From assembly GCA_017405545.1 (NCBI GenBank), contig JAFRAF010000293.1, positions 1 to 8,723 of the forward strand: DNA of 8,723 nt. Direction: 5' to 3'. The position numbers and the translations under genes are program-made. The notes under the pieces were generated by a model, which saw only the letters and a list, made by a program, of their open reading frames with translations, had not been told where the DNA came from and made no database searches. This DNA comes from Oscillospiraceae bacterium. GTDB lineage: Bacteria; Bacillota; Clostridia; Oscillospirales; Oscillospiraceae. This document shows positions 5,053-8,723 of this stretch, in pieces. The number at the start of each line of letters is the position of its first letter. Positions within the stretch are counted from its first letter, which is position 1.

Positions 5053-5856
5053 ATGAACAGAAACAAGCACAGGATCGTAGTAAAGGTCGGCACCTCAACC
5101 CTGACACGCGGTCAGAGCGGGATAAACTTCCGGGCCATGGACAGGCTCACAAGGGTGCTTGCGGACCTTAAAAATTCGGGACACGAGATCATCCTGGTCA
5201 CCTCCGGAGCTATAGGCGCCGGCGTGGTAAAGCTCCGGCTGAAGGAACGGCCCAGCGACTTAAGGCACAAGCAGGCCGTCGCCGCCGTGGGCCAGTGCGA
5301 GCTGATGCACCTGTATGACAAGTTCTTCGGCGATTACGGCACATCCGTGGGCCAGATACTCCTGACAAGAGATGATGTGGACAGGCCCGCCGTAAGGCAG
5401 AACCTTATAGCCACCTTCAACACCCTGCTCCAGTTGGGAACAATACCGGTGGTAAATGAAAACGACTCCGTCTGCGTCGAGGAGATCGAATCAGAGCACA
5501 AGATATTCGGTGACAACGACACTCTTTCCGCCGTGGTGGCCGAGCTGGTGAGCGCAGACCTGCTGGTCCTTCTGTCCGACATCGACGGGCTGTACGACTC
5601 CGACCCCCATAAAAACCCCGACGCCAATCTCATTTCTGTGGTTGAGCACATAGACGAGGACATCATTGCCCTGGCAGGCGGCGTGGGCTCAGCCATGGGT
5701 ACGGGCGGCATGGTGACCAAGCTGGAGGCCGCAAAAATAACAGGGGCGGCCGGAATAGACATGGTCATCACCAACGGAGCATTCCCCGAGAGCCTCTATA
5801 CCCTTGCCACCGGCGGGCAGATCGGAACCCTGTTCAGGGGACAAAGCAGTAAATAG
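5053..5856 (+). CDS. proB: glutamate 5-kinase (short form without PUA domain)
   Basis: Phosphorylates L-glutamate with ATP to gamma-glutamyl phosphate, the first step of proline synthesis; the labile product is passed to ProA, encoded next. From the chosen ATG the protein has 267 residues and consists only of the amino-acid-kinase domain: K11 in the VVKVGTSTLT strand, SGAIGAG at 51-57, the VNENDSV substrate loop at 134-140, FGDNDTLSA at 152-160, SDIDGLYDSDP at 175-185 and GTGGMVTKLEAA at 217-228 (K223). The enterobacterial enzyme has about 367 residues with a C-terminal PUA domain; here the reading frame ends cleanly after FRGQSSK, as in other short Firmicute forms. Proline feedback inhibition acts at the kinase domain in studied enzymes, so it may be kept. 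No T-box leader is visible. Confidence 0.96.
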   Translation: MNRNKHRIVVKVGTSTLTRGQSGINFRAMDRLTRVLADLKNSGHEIILVTSGAIGAGVVKLRLKERPSDLRHKQAVAAVGQCELMHLYDKFFGDYGTSVGQILLTRDDVDRPAVRQNLIATFNTLLQLGTIPVVNENDSVCVEEIESEHKIFGDNDTLSAVVAELVSADLLVLLSDIDGLYDSDPHKNPDANLISVVEHIDEDIIALAGGVGSAMGTGGMVTKLEAAKITGAAGIDMVITNGAFPESLYTLATGGQIGTLFRGQSSK

Positions 5857-5908
5857 CAGAACACAAACGATAATGATTATATATTAAGCTGAGAATGGAG
5901 TGAGACCT

Positions 5909-7156
5909 ATGACCACAATACAAAAGCAGGGCGCAGCAGCTGTTGAAGCCGCCCGATTCCTCTCCACCTGCGGTACTGAGGCAAAAAACAAAGCGCTTGC
6001 CGCCATAGCCGACGCTCTTGAGAGCCGCATGGATGAAGTCCTCGCCGCAAACGCTCTTGACATGCAGGCCGCGAAAAAAAGCAACATGAGCCCCGCGCTG
6101 CAGGACAGGCTTTCTCTCACAGCCGACAGAATAACGGGGATCGCCCAGTCCGTCCGGGAAGTTGCCGCTCTCCCCGACCCCATAGGTAAGGTTGACAGCG
6201 TTGTAACCCGTCCGAACGGTCTTGAGATAAAACGCGTAAAGGTTCCTCTGGGCGTTATAGCCATCATATTCGAGGCACGGCCCAATGTGACTGTTGACGC
6301 GGCCGTTCTCTGCCTTAAATCCGGCAATGCCTCAATACTGCGCAGCGGAAAAGAGGCCATCAATTCAAACACGGCCTTTGCCGACATCATGCGCGAGGCC
6401 ATAACCAGCGTGGGCTTCCCCGCCTCCTGCATAGACCTTATTCGTGACACATCCCACGAGGGCGCCAACGAGCTCATGTGCCTTACCGACTATGTGGACG
6501 TGCTGATACCCAGAGGCGGCGCGGGACTTATAAACACCGTAGTGCAGAACGCCAGAGTCCCGGTCATAAAAACCGGCGTGGGCAATTGCCATGTTTACGT
6601 GGACTCCAAGGCGGATCTGGAGATGGGGGCAAAGATAATCTTTAACGCCAAGTGCTCCCGCCCCTCCGTGTGCAATGCTGCGGAGACTCTCCTGGTTGCG
6701 AGAGACATAGCAAAGGACTTCCTCCCCCTTGCAAAGGCCGAGCTGGACAAGATGAACGTTGAGCTGCGGGGCTGCCCCGAGACGCAGGCCATTCTGGGCA
6801 GCTCAGTTGTACCCGCAACCGAGGACGACTGGTCCCGTGAATACGGCGACTATATCCTGGCCGTCAAGCTTGTCAAGGACGTGCATGAGGCCATAGAGCA
6901 TATAAACCGCTACGGCACCATGCACTCTGAGGCGATAGTCACCGCCGACAATGAGGCAGCCGAACTCTTTGTAAACGCCGTGGACGCCGCCGCTGTATAC
7001 CACAACGCCTCCACCCGCTTCACCGACGGAGGAGAGTTCGGTCTGGGCGCGGAAATAGGCATCTCCACCCAGAAGATGCACGCGAGAGGCCCTATGGGTC
7101 TGGAGCAGCTCACCTCGGTCAAATATGTCATAAGCGGTTCAGGCCAGGTCCGCTGA
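5909..7156 (+). CDS. proA: gamma-glutamyl phosphate reductase (glutamate-5-semialdehyde dehydrogenase)
   Basis: Reduces gamma-glutamyl phosphate with NADPH to glutamate-5-semialdehyde, the second step of proline synthesis, in the cytoplasm. The protein has 415 residues, the normal length. The catalytic cysteine is C255 in RPSVCNAAETLLV; other family stretches are FEARPNVTVDAA (121-132), LKSGNA (136-141), IPRGGAGLI (200-208), VPVIKTGVGNCHVYVD (217-232) and RYGTMHSEAIVT (334-345). Start: an in-frame GTG at 5900 overlaps the ribosome binding site GGAG (5897-5900), whereas the ATG at 5909 follows it by 8 bases, so the ATG is used. It lies 52 bases after proB and shares its promoter; a strong terminator follows. 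No proC is in the window. Confidence 0.97.
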   Translation: MTTIQKQGAAAVEAARFLSTCGTEAKNKALAAIADALESRMDEVLAANALDMQAAKKSNMSPALQDRLSLTADRITGIAQSVREVAALPDPIGKVDSVVTRPNGLEIKRVKVPLGVIAIIFEARPNVTVDAAVLCLKSGNASILRSGKEAINSNTAFADIMREAITSVGFPASCIDLIRDTSHEGANELMCLTDYVDVLIPRGGAGLINTVVQNARVPVIKTGVGNCHVYVDSKADLEMGAKIIFNAKCSRPSVCNAAETLLVARDIAKDFLPLAKAELDKMNVELRGCPETQAILGSSVVPATEDDWSREYGDYILAVKLVKDVHEAIEHINRYGTMHSEAIVTADNEAAELFVNAVDAAAVYHNASTRFTDGGEFGLGAEIGISTQKMHARGPMGLEQLTSVKYVISGSGQVR

Positions 7157-7193
7157 AGCATAAGACGAACATCAACTAAACAGCTTATAATCA

Positions 7194-7228
7194 GGGGCTG
7201 CGGCAGTGTGCCGCAGCCCCGAGTTTTT
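7194..7228 (+). terminator. Rho-independent terminator after proA
   Basis: A perfect 12-bp GC-rich stem (7194-7205 with 7209-7220) with a 3-base GTG loop is followed by GAG and TTTTT (7224-7228). It ends the proBA unit and lies between convergent proA and dapA. The opposite strand has no T-run. Confidence 0.92.
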
Positions 7229-7263
7229 CCCCTTATCCATTCCCTTATCCATGTGGAGTACAG

Positions 7264-8148
7264 TTAAATCAGACCCACCCCGGACATAGCCGTCTTCAGC
7301 AGTCTGAGGTTTTTCTCATCCATCTCCCAGAGAGGCAGCCTCAGTTCTCCCACGTCCATACCCATAAGCTTCATCGCGCTTTTTACGGGTATTGGATTGA
7401 CCTCGATGAACAGCTTCGCGAAGAGCTCAGCATATGTGTAATATAAGTCTCTCGCCCCCTTATAATCCCCTTCAAGACAGCGTGTGCACATCTCACTGAC
7501 CGCTGAGGGCACGATGTTCGAGGCTACCGATATAACCCCCACAGCTCCCAGCGCCATCATGGGTATGGTCTGGTCGTCGTTTCCGCTCCACACGCAGAGC
7601 TCATCCCCGCACATAGCCATCATCCTCGGTATGAGCGTAAACTCACCCGAGGCCTCTTTGACCCCGTTTATATTTGGGTGGGCGGAGAGCTCTCTGTATG
7701 TATCAAGAGCGATGCCTATGGTCGTGCGGCCGGGTATATTGTACAGTATCATCGGTATATCAGCCCTGTCGGCCACATAGCTAAAATGCTTTATCAGTCC
7801 GCTCTGATTCGTCCTGTTGTAATAGGGCGTGGACATGAGCACAGCGTCAGCCCCCAGAGAGCGGGCGATCCTGGCCTTATACAGGGCTTCATGGGTATTG
7901 TTTCCCCCAATACCCACGACCGCCTTCATCCTGGAGTTTATCCGTCTGACGCCGTAGCCCACAAGCTCGGCAAACTCCTTTTCGCCGAGAGTGGGGGCCT
8001 CTCCGGTGGTCCCGCCTATGATTATAGCTGAAACGCCTCCGGCATACTGGAAATCTATCAGCTCTCCGAACTTGTCAAGGTCAACTCCTCCGCCCCTGTA
8101 GGGCGTGACTATGGCCGTCCCCGCTCCGGTAAAAATGGGTGTTTTCAT
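7264..8148 (-). CDS. dapA: 4-hydroxy-tetrahydrodipicolinate synthase
   Basis: Condenses pyruvate with aspartate semialdehyde, the committing step to diaminopimelate and lysine. The protein has 294 residues from the chosen start and forms one TIM barrel. Active-site residues are visible: T47 and T48 in GGTTGE, the TPYYN stretch (107-111) with its tyrosine, Y136 and R141 in LYNIPGRT, and the Schiff-base lysine K164 in NGVKEASG. Start: of three in-frame ATGs, the one at 8157 overlaps the AAAGGA site (8157-8162) and cannot be used. The ones at 8151 and 8148 lie 5 and 8 bases from it; 8148 gives MKTPIFTGAG, the usual N-terminus. The gene seems monocistronic, converging on proA. The residues fit true DapA better than N-acetylneuraminate lyase, but close paralogues share this fold. 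Confidence 0.95.
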   Translation of the reverse strand: MKTPIFTGAGTAIVTPYRGGGVDLDKFGELIDFQYAGGVSAIIIGGTTGEAPTLGEKEFAELVGYGVRRINSRMKAVVGIGGNNTHEALYKARIARSLGADAVLMSTPYYNRTNQSGLIKHFSYVADRADIPMILYNIPGRTTIGIALDTYRELSAHPNINGVKEASGEFTLIPRMMAMCGDELCVWSGNDDQTIPMMALGAVGVISVASNIVPSAVSEMCTRCLEGDYKGARDLYYTYAELFAKLFIEVNPIPVKSAMKLMGMDVGELRLPLWEMDEKNLRLLKTAMSGVGLI

Positions 8149-8156
8149 CATATACA

Positions 8157-8162
8157 TCCTTT
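8157..8162 (-). promoter_or_regulatory. ribosome binding site that decides the dapA start
   Basis: AAAGGA on the minus strand overlaps the first in-frame ATG (8155-8157) and lies 5 and 8 bases from the next two (8149-8151 and 8146-8148), excluding the first. Confidence 0.7.
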
Positions 8163-8177
8163 CGAATTATTCAGCCC

Positions 8178-8183
8178 ATTATA
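8178..8183 (-). promoter_or_regulatory. possible -10 box for dapA
   Basis: TATAAT on the minus strand lies about 16 bases upstream of the dapA ribosome binding site. No clear -35 box is found 16-18 bases upstream. A consensus TTGACA (8233-8238) lies farther away, with no matching -10 at the right spacing. The call rests on the -10 box alone. Confidence 0.35.
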
Positions 8184-8264
8184 TGCACACCCTGAGCGGA
8201 GAGTTATCGACGGAAGCATTGTTATCCCGAGATGTCAAAAGAACTGTTTCAGCCAATATGCAAA

Positions 8265-8308
8265 TATCCGGAGCTGAGCACATGCTCCGCTCCGGATACG
8301 GTCTTTTT
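8265..8308. terminator. long hairpin between the activase-like gene and dapA
   Basis: Arms 8265-8274 and 8289-8298 pair perfectly over 10 bp. After one mismatch, 8276-8279 and 8284-8287 add 4 bp around an ACAT loop. It begins 18 bases downstream of the minus-strand activase-like gene and probably ends that transcript, although the tail on that strand is only TATTTGCATATT. The better T-run (TTTTT, 8304-8308) is on the plus strand, where no gene precedes it, so it may work in both directions. Confidence 0.6.
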
Positions 8309-8316
8309 GTGAATAC

Positions 8317-8723
8317 TTATGAGACCTCTTCTTCCTCTCTCATCATTTTGAGCGCGTTGGTAATCATAAGGCGTATACGGTTCAGCTGGTTTACCTGACT
8401 GGCACTGGGGTCATAGTCTATGGTTATTATGTTCACGCCGGGCAGATCGCTGCTGAGATTCTTTATCACGCCTTTGCCCGCTATATGCGAGGGAACACAG
8501 CCAAAAGACTGAACGCATATGGCGTTTTTTACTCCGCGCTTATACAGCGCCGTAATTTGTCCCGCTGTCAGCCAGCTCTCACCGGAACACATATTCCGGG
8601 ATATGTAGCGCTGTCCGGCGCCCATCAGCTCCCCGATATCAGGGCCTGCGGCAAATCGCCTGCTCTCATCCAGAGCCTTTATCGCAGGTCTGCGGATACG
8701 TTCAAGCATTTCCATATCCGCCG
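8317..8723 (-). CDS. C-terminal end of an acyl-CoA dehydratase activase-related protein (DUF2229 type, partial)
   Basis: The frame is open to the window edge; about 135 residues are visible and the start lies outside. An internal ATG at 8715 is not a likely start because sequence upstream is still in frame. The conserved C-terminal block is clear: NAICVQSFGCVPSHIAGKG, then VNIITIDYDPSASQVNQLNRI and a final helix ending in EEEEVS. This matches the end of the very long (about 1400 residues) proteins that join BadF/BcrA-type ATPase domains to DUF2229 and an HgdB-like region, related to activators of 2-hydroxyacyl-CoA dehydratases. In the characterised relatives, an ATP-driven [4Fe-4S] protein passes one electron to the dehydratase. 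The role of the long fused form is not well established. The usual QPFGCLPNH reads QSFGCVPSH here; the cysteine is kept. Confidence 0.85.
   Translation of the reverse strand, partial: ADMEMLERIRRPAIKALDESRRFAAGPDIGELMGAGQRYISRNMCSGESWLTAGQITALYKRGVKNAICVQSFGCVPSHIAGKGVIKNLSSDLPGVNIITIDYDPSASQVNQLNRIRLMITNALKMMREEEEVS

Noticed and set aside
5334..5774. Antisense open frame opposite proB
   Set aside because: Ser- and Met-rich low-complexity translation without a ribosome binding site; a shadow of the proB codon pattern.
5884..6477. Antisense open frame of 197 codons opposite proA
   Set aside because: It overlaps the proven proA coding frame completely and its composition (Ala, Ser, Met, Arg) is that of a shadow frame.
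8158..8316. Lysine riboswitch upstream of dapA
   Set aside because: The intergenic region is about 160 bases and the only strong element is one hairpin; the multi-helix core and length of a lysine riboswitch are not seen.
1..8723. Mobile element, CRISPR array, defence island or biosynthetic cluster
   Set aside because: No transposase, integrase, terminal inverted repeats, spaced direct repeats or defence domains were found; the genes are mostly housekeeping.

Overview
The window is chromosomal DNA that most likely comes from an anaerobic Clostridia bacterium of the Oscillospiraceae/Ruminococcaceae type. The support is indirect: strong GGAGG-like ribosome binding sites, free use of ATA and AGG/AGA codons at a moderately high G+C (mid-50s % by eye, not computed), an EFR1-type flavodoxin/ferredoxin fusion, a DUF2229-type acyl-CoA dehydratase activase, and a short PUA-less glutamate 5-kinase. 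No phage, IS element, integrase, CRISPR array or toxin-antitoxin pair is visible.

Layout. (1) Positions 1-1556, plus strand: the tail of an unidentified gene, a DUF368/PopT-like membrane protein (candidate undecaprenyl-phosphate translocase) and a 135-aa uncharacterised protein, closed by a strong terminator. (2) Positions 1605-4195, minus strand: read in the direction of transcription, a D-Ala-D-Ala carboxypeptidase (PBP5/DacF type), a small AT-richer P-loop protein whose real start may be an ATA codon, then an EFR1 ferredoxin. A wobble-preserved hairpin lies between the last two. (3) Positions 4265-4417: a tRNA-Gly(CCC) gene with its own promoter and terminator. (4) Positions 4502-7228, plus strand: ridA, then proB and proA behind a near-consensus promoter with a 13-bp perfect palindrome over its -10/+1 region, ending in a strong terminator. 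(5) Positions 7264-8723, minus strand: dapA, preceded by a hairpin-containing intergenic stretch, and the C-terminal end of a large acyl-CoA dehydratase activase-like gene that runs off the window.

How the genes fit together. ProB and ProA are the first two enzymes of proline synthesis from glutamate; no proC is present here. RidA clears reactive enamines/imines made by PLP enzymes and commonly sits near amino-acid genes. DapA commits aspartate semialdehyde to lysine/diaminopimelate, and therefore to peptidoglycan. The Dac carboxypeptidase trims peptidoglycan stem peptides, and a PopT-like protein would recycle the lipid carrier, so several genes touch the cell wall, though they are not in one operon. 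I found no convincing new multi-gene system. The points most worth checking are the P-loop gene with its apparent ATA start, the palindrome at the proB promoter, and the divergent signature motif of the DUF368 protein.
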